64,000 nucleotides of DNA from NCBI RefSeq assembly GCF_022539665.2, contig NC_081335.1, forward strand, positions 6,076,001 through 6,140,000. The letters are read 5' to 3'. Position 1 is the first letter of the stretch, and every line of letters starts with the position of its first letter. The notes below the pieces were generated by a model, which saw only the letters and a list, made by a program, of their open reading frames with translations, did no database searches and had not been told where the DNA came from. Shown piece after piece: positions 20,755-33,894 of this stretch. The DNA is from Daphnia carinata (taxonomy: Eukaryota; Arthropoda; Branchiopoda; Diplostraca; Daphniidae). The translations under genes and the position numbers were made by a program.

Positions 20755-21350
20755 AACAACTCAAACAACTCTTGACGTGTTAGCAAATGTTTTTAAAGAC
20801 AATTTGCTAACTGTTCTTTTATCAATTCTGAAGGATACGCTTTTCTGTGTGGATTGGGAGGAATTTTGGGACTTCAAGTGATTGCCAAATGTATTACTTT
20901 TATTGTTATTACGATTGATTTATTGGTAACAACATTATCTACTTTTGTAGGTTGCATGACAGGAATGGTAGCTCACCTTCTTGCGCTAGTCCTTTTCTTA
21001 ATTAACTATCCCTCAGAGAAAAAAGCGATGGTCCGTGCCATATCACTTGCTGGACTCTTAAGTCGCTATGCTCATTCGGTTGTAGGTCAACCACACGATC
21101 ACTGTGTAAATTTCTCTAGTTTTATCCTTTAAATTTTTAAATATTATCCTATAGTTGCTGAAACGGATCCTGAATGGCAACAAGCGAGTTAAACAGGCCG
21201 CTTGTTGAGCTTTTTCCACTCTTGAGGAAGAAGCATGCACCGAATTAGTACCTTACTTGGGCTTTATTCTGGAAACGGTTGTCTACGCTTTTAGCAAATA
21301 TCAGCATAAGAACTTACTGATTATTTACGGCGCTATCCGCACACTATAGC
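20755..21350 (+). pseudogene. Transportin-1 (importin beta-2) pseudogene fragment
   Basis: Plus-strand pieces match the central HEAT-repeat region of transportin-1 in order. TLDVLANVFKDNLLTVLLS (about 20775-20830) is followed after a frameshift by GILGLQ. An intron-like gap precedes GCMTGMVAHLLALVLFL (20953 onward), then EKKAMVRAISLAGLLSRYAH, a second gap, ETDPEWQQAS, and finally [14 protein letters not shown] and [20 protein letters not shown], ending at a TAG near 21350. At least three frameshifts or stops break it, and introns are retained. It is therefore an unprocessed partial gene copy, not a retrocopy. Functional transportin imports nuclear cargo such as RNA-binding proteins; this fragment cannot. 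Confidence 0.82.
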
Positions 21351-21395
21351 AAGAGGGCCATTGATTTCAGCTGGAAAAAGAAAAAAAAAACGTTA

Positions 21396-21971
<576 letters not shown>

Positions 21972-22400
21972 CTAGCAAGACATTGGAAATGAAACGTGAC
22001 TAGGAATAAAGGCCCGAATTGACCTCAATTCGACCAATGTCCGTCCTGAATTGAAATTACTCTGTGACAACACCCAATATCACGAAAACGTTTTCTTTTA
22101 CAAGGTTGTCGGGGGCTTCACTCAATTCCTGTTTTATGTTTTGAAAATGAACGCTCAGGATGTGAGTAACGGCACCAAATGCGTACGCTAGAAACTCCGT
22201 AAGGTTTGAAATAATTTCTCATGTTTCATTCTCCAAAGCTTGTTTAGATAGCTTAGCAACTATAAAAATTTCTCGTTAAAACATATTTTAAGAAATCGAT
22301 GAAATATTTTGGCGAAAATCACCCTATTTTACAAACATAGTCAGTTTGCTTTCATTTTTCGCACCTAGTCACTTTTCTGCTCACTCCTAGTGTTGTGATA
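21972..22400. other. Non-coding interval
   Basis: No conserved frame recognised between the CNNM fragment and the pogo-like fragment. Confidence 0.4.
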
Positions 22401-22401
22401 A

Positions 22402-23010
22402 ATGCCAAAGAGCTTGCAAAAAGAAAAAAGGGGATTTGATGCTTTTAGATACCAAATACTTCATCAACGTATTTCTTTATGTGATCAACTAAAAGTCATG
22501 GAGCAGATTGCGAATGGTAAGCCGCAAGCTGATGTACCGCGCTCGTTCGGTTTCACAGATAAAATCGTCTGTTTCACGGAAGAAAAGTAAGAGTGAAAAG
22601 TTGAAGAATATTAAGGTGGGGGTCGTTCCTTGACGTTGAAGTCTAAGGTTCCGCAACGAGAGCGAAGTTCCTGAGCCGACCAACAATTATTCGAATGATT
22701 TGTTAACATAACACATTCTTCCGGAATATGCAAACCTATACCTTTCACGCGTGCCATTTTTTAATTTCATGCGAAACGAGTTGCAACGAATCTAGGTATC
22801 AGACTTCTTCAGCGTCTGATGGTTGGTTCCTTAACTGGTGAGGGTGAACTGAAATGGGAAAAACCGTGGACTTATATGGAGAAGCAGGTAATGTCAACAT
22901 CGGCGAAGCTGAAAAACTCATGAACGAGATGCGGAAAGAACTAGCTGATGGAGGATAGAAGAAGGTAATAAATTTAATATGGATGAAACTGGTTTATTGA
23001 ATCGGCGAAG
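22402..23010 (+). pseudogene. pogo/Tigger-type transposase fragment B
   Basis: The N-terminal helix-turn-helix is recognisable at 22402-22590 (SLCDQLKVMEQIANGKPQADV, the CENP-B/pogo pattern). After frameshifts, SDGWF appears near 22817-22835 and DLYGEAGNVNIGEAEKLMNE near 22870-22930. NKFNMDETGLLNRR, the first catalytic aspartate block, lies near 22965-23010. Stops and frameshifts lie between the pieces. The remainder of the catalytic domain is not visible. Confidence 0.72.
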
Positions 23011-26000
23011 GCGCATTAATTAAATTTCTTTTTTTTTTTGTTTTGTTTTCTTGTGTATTTTCTTTGTTCCTTTGCCTTGATTTGGCAACCCAGCCGCTTA
23101 GCCTAGAGCAGTAGAAGGTTTGACAGAAGGGGACGAGAGTGTCAATTACGGGAGATATATTACGTATACTGTTCTTAATCGTGCTAGGCAGGTTCACAAG
23201 TCTCAAGTAGTAATTGTTCTCCTATTCTTTACATCATACTTGCTTGATTTCTTATTTTGCCTATCTCAGTGTTGTTATCCTTGGTGGTAATTGCTGGTGT
23301 GGATTGTGTGGTTGAGTCCTAATTCCATTACACGCTGGTAACAAATATTATTGCACCCCTTCTTGTAAACCTACATAGTTTATGTGCTTTTGATGTGTTT
23401 GTAGGCATTGCCCAATGTTATTTGATTATCTAAGTTGAAGTACAAACATCTGAAAACTTATAGCATAGTCAGAGCTATTTCATTTATTTTTCCGCTGCAC
23501 GTCAAACAGGAGTTATATAATAAAAGATGGCGACGTGCAACAAACAGATAAAGAGACGAAACCAATGAAAAACGCTGGCGTTTAGCAGATATTCATCGAG
23601 AGAGCCAGTCAGAGGCCGTCAGTGAAGTCTGCAAGCAACTAGAACGTAATAACCTTTTCCGTCATTTCTTCAATTTTACTAAGCGAAAGGCTTTTTAATA
23701 GGAATGGTTGTTCGGGGCAAAAAGTTGTTCATTGAGTTTCTCAACGATTGTCGATGCAAGTGCAGAAGAACAGCAAAAATATCGTGAAAGGATGGTTATG
23801 TTTAGAGAGTAATCCTGATATTATTGAACTTTATTTGACATTACCCGTCGGTCATATCTTCAAATACGAAGCGAAATCGAATCGCCTGGTAGCTGCCTGA
23901 CAGGCTCTTCGGTCCCTCTTACATCCTCCTCAGCTAGTACCTAGAACCTCCCATGATGAAAAAAATTGTGTGACATGTGTCTTCGATATACCCAGCGGCT
24001 TTCTATAAGTTTTATAGGAATTGAATGTAATTAACACATAAGATGAATATTAAACGACAACAGAATATTGGAAATTGTATATTCAATTTCAAAAACTTTA
24101 TCTTTTATTGGAATTGGCGGTGAAATAGGACTGACTTTTAAAATATTTTAGGTCAGTCCTATTTTTCCAAGGCATTAGTCCTATTTCTATTTATAGATGG
24201 ATCTATTTTCTAAAAACGTTCCAATTGGAACGATGAGCCTCCAATTCGATAGGCAATATATCGCGTAATAGCATCGGCTTATATGCATTTTCCTTTCTAA
24301 AATACCGATGGTGTTTACTCATTTCTTAAATGGTTCACAAAACCTTTTTTCTTATGTTATTTAAATTAAAATTACAGGAGAACGTGAACTATATTGTAGT
24401 TAATAGAATTCGTTTAACAAAATACTATTAGAGCAAAATAAGAAATATTTATTACTTATATTGCACCTTATAGTGGTCATAACAAACTTTTCCAATTGCA
24501 TAATTTTTTTACTATTTCATACTACTATCGTATAATTCTAAATTTCTAATTTTTAATTCTAATTTGAAATGGTAAACCCCAAAAGTTACATTATTTAACA
24601 ATTTTACTTGATTTTATACATTTCTTTGAAACAGCCAAATGTTTTTGTGATACTTTAAAACGACGAGTCTTACTTTCATGGAGGGATCTCCTAAAGCATT
24701 CCTGAGCATATCACCAACAATTTCTTGAATTGAAAACATTGGCATGTTCCTCCACAATTTTCCAGCCTCTTGTGGCCTTCCTCAGCACTTCTCAACGGTA
24801 TGATTGATGCGCTGGGGAGGCTGCGAGTCTTTTAGGGGGTTCCCAGGAAGGAGATGCGCCGTATGGGCATTAAGAAACTAGATACCTAGAACAATCTCGG
24901 TCTATCTTAATCTGTCAATCTAACCTAGAAGTAACAATTTGTCAGCACGCGGAAGTATTAGGTGTTGGATACTGAAAAAGTGTATCGGTCAACTGGTCGT
25001 GTTTTTGCCAATAGTGGTAGAACAGTGTCTTGTCTGCTTCTTTCGAGAACAGCAGTTTAGTATGATTCCCGTATTCGTGACTATTCTGCAATCTGATTTA
25101 CTTAAAAGAACTACTTTAGTTTCTTCTATAAATTATTTTTCTTTTATAAATCTGGAGCAAAAATTTAAACTATCAACTATTCAAAATGTATTTTGCAATC
25201 AATCATACACGTGTGGACCGCTGCTGTATACAGTTGACTTCATGGAATAGACCTGTAACGGATAGGTTATTGTGGGGGGTTTGGGCCCATTTTGTTTTTG
25301 GCCCATAACTCTCACACAAATTACACGATTTTATTTTGGATTGCATTTGAATATTCCCTGTTCTTTATTTTACCGATATGTTTTTTTCTAATTTTTAGAA
25401 GAAGTTATTTACCTTCTACAGATTTTTAAGATTTGACAAATTTGAGGGGAGGGCATGTGGCGTTGGTGAATTGTGACACCCGGGAGGATGATGTGGGACA
25501 GCCTCAATTTATAATTATAAAATACTGTCGCGACCATTGAACCGGGCGTCTCCGCATGTCAAGTCGATCACGCCACATCCGGTGAGATGGGTCAGCGTTA
25601 TATGAACGATGCTGGTAATGTATGAGAATGGTGTGAACCGGATCCCATCTTACTGGAATGTATCGATTGATTGTGAGGAACTAGCCAATTTAACTTTTGT
25701 CAGTCTTGTTCGTACTGTTGTAGCGCACAGTAGCATAATAGACTCTTAACTTCTTGAGTTCAGTGATAGTCTTTGGTCGACAGCGCAACAATACATTTTT
25801 TAAAAATTTTAGAAACTAATACGATTCTACTAAATCAAATCCTTATATTATAATTTTATATACAATAATAATATATATTAAGTTTTTTAATATAATACTA
25901 AAAAGTTTGTATTTGGATTCAGGTGAAAATGAAGAATTTTTCTTATACCGTAAGAAATTACTTATCAACAGATAGTAAAAAACGAAGGGTTCGGGCCTAG

Positions 26001-27850
26001 GATATCGATAACTAAAATCGATTATTGGTTGATCGGGATGTTTAAAAAAAATCCTTTGGTGATTTTGCCGCTTTACTTCAGCTCCACCTTCAGCCGCAAC
26101 TACTGCTGTCCCATATCGGACACATCAACTGTCCCATCAACTCCAAACAACGGCTTTTGGTAAAAGTTCCATTTCGCACAGAAATAGTGGCCTTAAAACA
26201 ATTTTTTTTTGTTGTCGATAAAGAAATGGCTGAATAAAATGTCTGTGTGTAATACATATTAATTACTTGTATAGTTGCCACGAGAAACACTACAGAGCGG
26301 TAAAATTTTTAAGGAAGAAAATGACGTTTTTCTTATTCTATAAATAACTTCTGCATTTGTTTGCATAATCATTAAAAACTTTTACCCTAAACGGAAAACC
26401 CGACTACACATATCATGTAATTTTTTGGAAATTTTAAATAGATATTTACTACTCCCCCAATTTGCCACTTCCCCCACTGTCCCGGCTCCCTGCGCTCTCT
26501 CCTACTAAGTTGTGCATTTTCACAATCCTGCCTATCCCATCTGGAGTTGTTTCAATATTAGGGCGATGACGAAAGACAAGAATTTTAGTTTTTAAATGTA
26601 GAAAGCCATCATGATTGGAATTTATTTTACATTAGAATGTCACTTGAAACATGTGTAATATTTTAATAAATATTCGAATTCCCATCAATATCCCAATTAT
26701 GTTACAAAATTAATGAACAGTTGGTGTTTATATTTGAAACCATCAGCTGATACCTGGGCGCTGATCGTTACAAATGTATATCGGTGGATTTTTTCAAGGT
26801 CAGCGCTGAATGGTTTCATTTAAGACACATTAATAATTCGTAAAGTGTCTATTTAATAGAAAATCTAGTTGAATAGAAAAAAATAATATAAAAAACAATA
26901 CGGAGTAAGGCGTATCATGGGAAATTTTTTATCATTTCCAACTGAGTTTTTATTTGTAAAGAAGCAAAAAATCGTAAATTATTTTTGCAATTTTTTTTTT
27001 TATTTAGAAAACTTTAGAAACGTTTAGTGTGTCGTAGAGTAAATATTTATTTCTAACATAGAAGGAATAACTAATGATATCATTATAATGAGGTAGCTTC
27101 CAGATATCCACTGATGATTTCAGATGTAAGCCCTGGCCTTTTTATTAATTTAAAACCTAAGTAGGATACACATGGTTAATGAAAAACATTTTAAGGCATC
27201 GCAAATATCACCTGCTACAAGCCCATGTAAAAGAAGCACCAGTATAACCATTTTCTTGATTTAAAGAAAAAAATTCAGATTTTTTTCTAAAACTTTGATA
27301 CTAAAAACCAGAAAGCAGAGGTATACTTGAGAGATTGCGCAGCTTAGCAACTGCTACAGATTTTATAGACAAAATAACAAAATTTTGCGTTTTTCTTGTC
27401 AAAAAAATAAATAAAAAAAATTCATAATTTCCGAGAGAACTACAAAATTAAAAAAAAACACCTTAAGAGAAATGTGGTGTTGTTAACCGCTTCCATTAAG
27501 TTTACGTGTTTGAAAGAAATCTGCCACTTTTTTAGCTTGTCACACGTAGCACGACATCCCAAATTCAGTCATTCAAAACAATATCTTATTCTGTAGTAGT
27601 ATTGAATCTAAATATTGTAGCAATCGTAACTTTGTAGTACTTAATTAATAATGTTCTTCTAGTAAGGTCAACAACGAAATAGATCCTCGGGTCCATTTCG
27701 TGGAAAAACCTTGAGTATGTTACTGTGCTGTAAGGTACCAAAAAAACCTTGATCATGTTGAACCCTAAGAATACCCAGAATTACCCTTACCAAGTCTACC
27801 AATAACGCAATACTAACTTCTGTATTACCTAGGTAGAACCGTTTTCGGAG
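23011..27850. other. AT-rich gene desert with scattered repeats
   Basis: No conserved coding exon recognised. It contains a small hairpin at 24123-24164 and a short stretch near 24977-25035 that recurs at 27903-27960. Several homopolymer runs occur, including T runs near 23028 and 26996. Confidence 0.4.
24123..24164. repeat. Hairpin with 13-bp perfect arms
   Basis: AAATAGGACTGAC (24123-24135) pairs with GTCAGTCCTATTT (24152-24164) around a 16-base AT-rich loop. A further TTAGTCCTATTT follows near 24175. It may be the end of a miniature inverted-repeat element. Confidence 0.5.
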
Positions 27851-29085
27851 TCAGTTGAAAATAGTTGGGGTGTGGTGCCATACTTTTGTCCGGTGTGTTT
27901 GTAGTGTGATCGATCTACTGGTCGTGCTTTCGCCAGTAGTGGCAAAACAGCGAATTGTCTGCGGCATTGACGCAGCAACTATTTGTGCCACCATTATTGG
28001 TAATTTATCGTCGTTGTTAATTTGTGTTTCTGTTAGATTTCCTTGTGTTAGTGAACGTCCAGAATTTCCAGTGACAATATGTCGAATTGTTCTTGTATTT
28101 GGCTGAAAAGAGGTAGCAGGAGTGGTATTCTCAAATTCGATGTACTGAAGCGAATGTACTGGAGCTTGACCATGTAGTTGTAAAGTTTTCTGGGTTTTTT
28201 TTAATATATATATTTGACGGATGACAGTACAGACCAAAGGAAAGATAATCGCCTATACTGCAGTGGTTACTAAACGGATACTACATCTATCACTTTTTCA
28301 AGCAATTTCTTTTTTTCTCAAATTTTTTTTTTTTTTGTTTTGTTTTGTTTTGTTTTTTCGTCTAGGGCACAGTAGATCGTGCATGTTCCAAATATCAAAT
28401 AAAGGGGAAAAAAGGTAAACTATAAGCAATAGAGACATTCAGAAATATCCAAGATATGTTGTGGATATGTTGCCGTACAAAGGATGGTTTTTTTTCTTGT
28501 TCATCGTAAAAAAGTTGGATCCCAAATATGGAACAATTCGTTGAGGAAATAAAAAAAAAAAAAAGGCCGTTATGGCCGCACAAGAGAAAGGTCATAGAAA
28601 CTACTCGGAGACGTAACACTTACACACGTTTGTTAATTGACGAAGAGCGTCATGGAAGTTATCGAGTGGAGTCGACATCAAAGACAAGTCCAAATAAAAA
28701 AAAAAAAAAAAAAAACAAGAACGTTACAGAGACAACAATAGAGTGAATGATTAAAATATTATGAGGCCTCGCAATGGAAGACGTATTGAACATGAACAGC
28801 TCCGGCCAAAAGCAAATGCAGTCGGAAAGTTACTCAGAATTACCAAAGATCGTAGCCAAACCTGAACATAAGAAGAAGAAGGGAAATAAGTTTGAAAAAA
28901 ACAAACAAAATAAAACAAAGGGAAAAAAATTAAGTGAAAAAAAAACAAGTAAACAAAGGAAAACGCCGTTGAATCCGAAGGAAAAAAATTACGAGACAGT
29001 CGTTTTCCTATAGACAGCGCGTAGAATAGTGTCTACTTACTACGTCCGCTTCCTTTAGTCGAGGTGGGACGATAAGAGATAGTTT
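27851..29085. other. Non-coding interval downstream of the GABA transporter
   Basis: A minus-strand frame of 128 codons (27851-28237) overlaps a sequence related to 24977-25035, so it is probably part of a dispersed repeat. The rest is A- or T-rich with TTTTG repeats near 28330-28355, and includes the presumed 3' UTR of the transporter gene. Confidence 0.35.
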
Positions 29086-32000
29086 CTAGACGGCTGTGAC
29101 AGCTTCACTACTTGGTGCCAAAGTCTTTACGTGCGAATTACGTATTTCTTCCAGAGTGACATTGGGCCTGATCTGACCCATCGTACTTCGAAGTTTCTAG
29201 GTAATTTTAAAAAAATCAATTTTTAAAATTGTCAAAACGCAGATGCGTAATCAAAGTGTCGAAATAGGATTTTTCACCTCCATTAGAGTGCCTTCCTGCT
29301 TCCACACAATGTAGATCATGTAAGCTGGAACGCAAATCATGGACGAGAGGGCTAGCAACAGTCCGATGAAATGGCCCCACCAAGGGTAGTGGTAATCCAA
29401 GTAAGTCAATGGCGTGAACTCGGCCAAGTAAAAGACGAAGACGCCCTGTTAGAAAATGAAACAAACGTTACTGCTATTATTCTTTGCACAAGGATGGTTT
29501 CGGGGACTAACAACGCAAATGGAAGGAGTCATGAAACACCAGCAGAACTTGAACCAGCGAGTTGGGTAATATCCAATCATGTCCTTAATGCCGTCATAGA
29601 AACGGTTCACCCCGAAACCCCAGGAAATGGCGATGCACTCGAAGAAGATGAGCCAAAGGAGAACGAGATTGCTGCAGGCGTAGCTGTTGAAAAGCTGGAA
29701 AACGTACATGCCGCCCTAATCAGAGAGTGCGTGAAAAGAAACAAACATCAAATAATTAGAGAAATCGAAATCGATGGATTCTAGCTGCCAGGGAATAAAA
29801 CAAGAGCGGGCGTAGCTACAGTGCATAAGTATACGGTTAGAAGCTACCGCAAAATATACACGTAACCAAAGTGCCGCGGAGGAAATACTCTAAGAAAATG
29901 AGATAATCACCTGAGCAACACACGAGAGTCCGATGAGGAAGGAAACAAAACAGACGACGGCGATGAAAATCTCCTTGCGCCGGCGAAGCAAGCGAGGCCA
30001 TTCATCCACCACTGCCGTTATGAACCCCTCCAGAGTGCAAAACTGGCGAATGAATTTCAACATTTGAGAATCGGTCCAATAATGACGGCCCGTTAGGGTC
30101 TAGCTCGGACGAACACGCCCTTCAACTGTATCTGTACATCGTGACATAGTTAACGCACCTGTGAATCCAAACCCAGCGTGATAAACATCAGGAAAAAGAG
30201 GCACGACCATAGGGGGGAAATCGGTAGCTGCAAAATAGCCGAAGGATACGCCAAAAATACCAGCCCAGGACCTGTGCACAAAAATTTCGGGGATTATTTG
30301 CATGTTCAGTAGCTTCTTCCCATAGTACGTCATCGTCTGATTCTCAGAGTTCAATTATTATTATTTTTTTAAATTCCTAATAAAATAAAACGAAACGAAA
30401 AACGGAAAACCATCTGAGAGAAAAGAGAGAACTCCTTAGAAATGAATACAAGGATGGCCATTTGAAAACAAAAAATGAAACCATGTTGTTTTAGCTGTTG
30501 CGTCATCTTAGTTGTTTTACATTTAGCCATTTGCTATTGAAATAATCAAGAAGATCACCTGAAGCAGCAACTTCACTGATGGGTTTGTTCTGCTCTTTGG
30601 CCATGAAACCGATAACGGAGAAAATGGCGAATCCTGAGAAGAAACTCGTGCCAGAATTGATGGCGCACACCAGCAACGATTGCCTTTGTAAAAGTATTTT
30701 AAAATCAAGAAAGGTTATGGTCATCGGCCAGCTGAGTTTCTCGTAAAATATCCAAGAAGCAATTAAAAATAAAAAGTCCAGGTCACCGATAGACGTTGTT
30801 GTTGTATTGGTTGTAGCTTCCCAGGGCGATCAGAGAACCGACTCCCAAACCGTAGGAGAAGAAGATTTGAGATACTGCGTCAATCCACACCTAATATCAT
30901 ACAAAGAGTTACCGATCTTGAACCACAAGTCTAGGGTCAATTATTCTTCATCATATCGTTGTTTTTAGGCATAGAACTGATATCGTATGGAAGGATTTAG
31001 CCGTTCATGCCAATCACGTCTTACCTCGGGGTCTCTCAGCCTGGATAGATCGGGAGTCAAGTAGAAGGCGATACCCTCGGCGGCACCAGGAAGGGTGACT
31101 CCACGAATGAGCAGCACCGTCAGCAGGAAGTAAGGGAAGAGGGCAGTGAAGTAAACCACCTAGAGAGGAGAGAAAAATAAAACCAATAGCTAAACTACTA
31201 GCTCTCACGCCTCATGCTGAAATTGATTCATCACTCGTTGATGGTCATAAACCACCGACCTTGCCAGTCCATTTGACTCCCTTCCAGATGCAGAAGTAGC
31301 ACATGAACCAGACAGCAGCCAAAGTTCCCACCAGTTCCCAACGAAGTCCTCCAATGTCCTCCAAGCCATCCGAGATCATGAGGACACGACGTCTAAGAAA
31401 GGATGGTTATCCAAATCAATGAAGCCCACCGAAATGGTTTTACGAATACGGAAACTAAGTTTGCACTCTCTGGAGAGCCACCCAAATAACAAAGGAATTT
31501 TTTTTTGGCATACTCCCAATATTCTTTGACTGGATCAGTCAGGTTAGAAGCAGCGTACAGAGTGCCATTGAGGTTGTAGAAGGTCGTGTTGCCTTCAATG
31601 AACGAGGTGAGGTTGGTGCGCGAGTAGGCGCTGACACACGTCTCCGTGTTCCACCAGTTGTCGCACGTGCCCCACGGAACGACTAGAATGAGCATGCAAA
31701 GAGGCAATTTTGTTAGGCGATTTGCAATTTTTTTCTTTCAAGTCGTGGATGTAAATTCTGGTTTACCTTGACTGAGAGATACGAGGAAGTAGAAGAGGCA
31801 CCAAGCCAAGATGACGATGTAGTAAATGTTCAACCAAGCCGCGTTGATGACGGCAGCGTAGCCCACTCCTGATTATTTCAATCGGTTTAAGCAGGTCGTC
31901 ATTACACATAAATCAACTGAAAATGAAAGAACAGTTATAGGCTATGTGTAGGCCGGTTTATCACCTTTGAAGAAGGGCGTGACTTTCCAGACTCCGAGTC

Positions 32001-33894
32001 CACCGATTCCCAAGTACTGGCCCAAGGCGCACTCGAGGAAAAACATGGGCACACCGGCGAAGAGGATCGTAATCAAATACGGGACGAGGAAAGCTCCTGA
32101 AAAACAATTACCAAACAGGCAAAATAAACGAAACCACTAAGCTAATCGAAATTTTCATTAAAAACTCGTGAATTCCAGGGGGGGGGGGGGGGGGGGGGGG
32201 GGGCGTTCAAAAGAGAGCATACACACAAAAAAAAATAACAATAACGATAAGAATAATGAAAAAATAAATCAAGAAAAATAACAAATAAAATAAATAACAT
32301 GGATGGCAGGAGCGTTATCGATTCCCGCTAGGGTTATAACCGCCATCCAAAACAGGACAACCACGCTGCTTCTCATTTCGCTTCCTTCTCTACAATTCTG
32401 TACCCAGATGCGTATATAGGGAGGGAAAAGGAGAATGAGATGCTTTGGAATCTGAGAAAAGGAGCGCCTTCTCCGGCATTATTGATCGTAATCCAGGCAG
32501 CGGGAGCGCTTGAGTGATGGTTGGGCTAACTTTTTCTTTTGTTCAAGCGCGAGAACTCGAGCAACGCGTACCAAGCCCAAAGCACACGCTTCGCTTTTGT
32601 GCCAGCAGACCTTCCCAAAAATTTCAGGCGTAACTTATTAAGCAATCACATTTGAAAGCACAATGGCTGTTAATAAAACAAAACAAAACAAAACAAAAAA
32701 ACTGAGCAATATCCAACGTCAGCCCTAGGGCCAGGTGATAAACTGGAGATTCTCTTTTCTTCTTCGACAGCGTAAATTAGTATTGGCTAAACAGTTATGG
32801 GCTACGTTGTGTATCCTAATAAGATCCATTGCAATAAATATGAAGCAAAAGATTGCCCTTTGGGCTGGAACGGTGACTGTTGTCAAACAAAGGAAACCTG
32901 ACACACAATGAGTAAAAGACGATGGCGCTAGAGAAACATGTTGGCTACAACAAATCACAGAAAAGATGAAAAGGGAAGTTCTTGGAAGGGACGGGAGTGG
33001 GGGGTGAGGGTTAAAGAAGCGAGGACAAAAGACGAGGCTACTTCGCCAAAGCAGAGACGTCGCATCATCATGCATGGAAAGATTCTCATTTTCGCTACCA
33101 CTCACAATTACAAGATCGCAGCCCCGGTGGGCCAGTTGCTAGGGGGGGGGGGGGGGGGATCGTTGACACAGTCATCACCGTCTTTGCAGGCAATTCTCGG
33201 ATCCCTTTTCCTCCATGATGAGTGCAACTGAAAATTATAGCGCCGACGGCTAGGAACCATTTTTCTCTCGGCTGGTAACATGTAGTCAGGCTTAGAAAAA
33301 CTTATTTGCTTATGATAACCTTCTAAGCGCCGATTTTTACCAAGCGGAGTAGTATGTCTTCTTTAACTGTTTATATATCGCATCATTGCGCATTTCGAAG
33401 TTCTAACTGTTTTCACCCGTTGAACATTCGGCAGTAAAAGCCACAGTATATGAATTCTTCCAAACTAATTAGGGCAATAGGTGTACAAAAAATGCCCACA
33501 AGAAAAAAAGATTGTAGAAAATCAACTTACCGCCGCCATTCTTGTAACCTGCAACGATAAAAGAATCGACATGAAAACCACAATTGTCTTTTGGAAATGA
33601 TTTAAAAAAAAATAATTTACACAGGTAAGGAAATCGCCAAACATTTCCCAGTCCGATGGCGTACCCTACAGTGGAGAAGATGAATTCAATCTTGGAAGAC
33701 CATTCGCCTCTCTCTGGCAAATTGGCGTCGTCGCCATTGTCCTTCTTAATGATCGCCGAATGGCCATCGATGGCGGGAGTAGCGGCTGTGACGGTGGGCG
33801 TCTTGACGGCAGCAGGCAAAAGCCCGTTGGATTCACCTTCCTCATCGGCGAAGCGCTCCTTGTTAGACTTCGATTTCTCCGACATTTCAGCCAT
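29086..33894 (-). CDS. Sodium- and chloride-dependent GABA transporter, GAT1 type (SLC6), 639 aa
   Basis: Coding exons from start to stop: 33621-33894, 33531-33548, 31965-32096, 31767-31868, 31514-31682, 31260-31392, 31025-31159, 30787-30890, 30559-30683, 30159-30271, 29911-30042, 29512-29715, 29278-29445, 29086-29196. Every intron is GT-AG, phases agree, and the sum is 640 codons. The plasma-membrane symporter takes GABA back up from the synapse with Na+ and Cl-. TM1 has [16 protein letters not shown], the GAT1-like unwound segment with its sodium-site asparagine. The second extracellular loop has [14 protein letters not shown], whose two cysteines normally pair, and several NxT/S glycosylation sites. 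TM8 has [14 protein letters not shown], closest to GAT1. TM10 includes [18 protein letters not shown]. Twelve membrane segments are expected. Family certain; GABA specificity is inferred from these motifs. Exon 2 is only 18 nt. The first intron after it is about 1.4 kb. Confidence 0.93.
32178..32202 (+). repeat. Long poly(G) tract
   Basis: An uninterrupted run of roughly 23-24 G inside the large intron of the GABA transporter gene. The exact length is likely to be unreliable in sequencing. Confidence 0.8.
33142..33158 (+). repeat. Poly(G) tract
   Basis: A run of about 17 G, the second long G tract in the same intron as 32178-32202. Confidence 0.75.

Noticed and set aside
28528-29013. Lysine-rich plus-strand frames downstream of the GABA transporter
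   Set aside because: They are driven by A-rich low-complexity sequence in the presumed 3' UTR.
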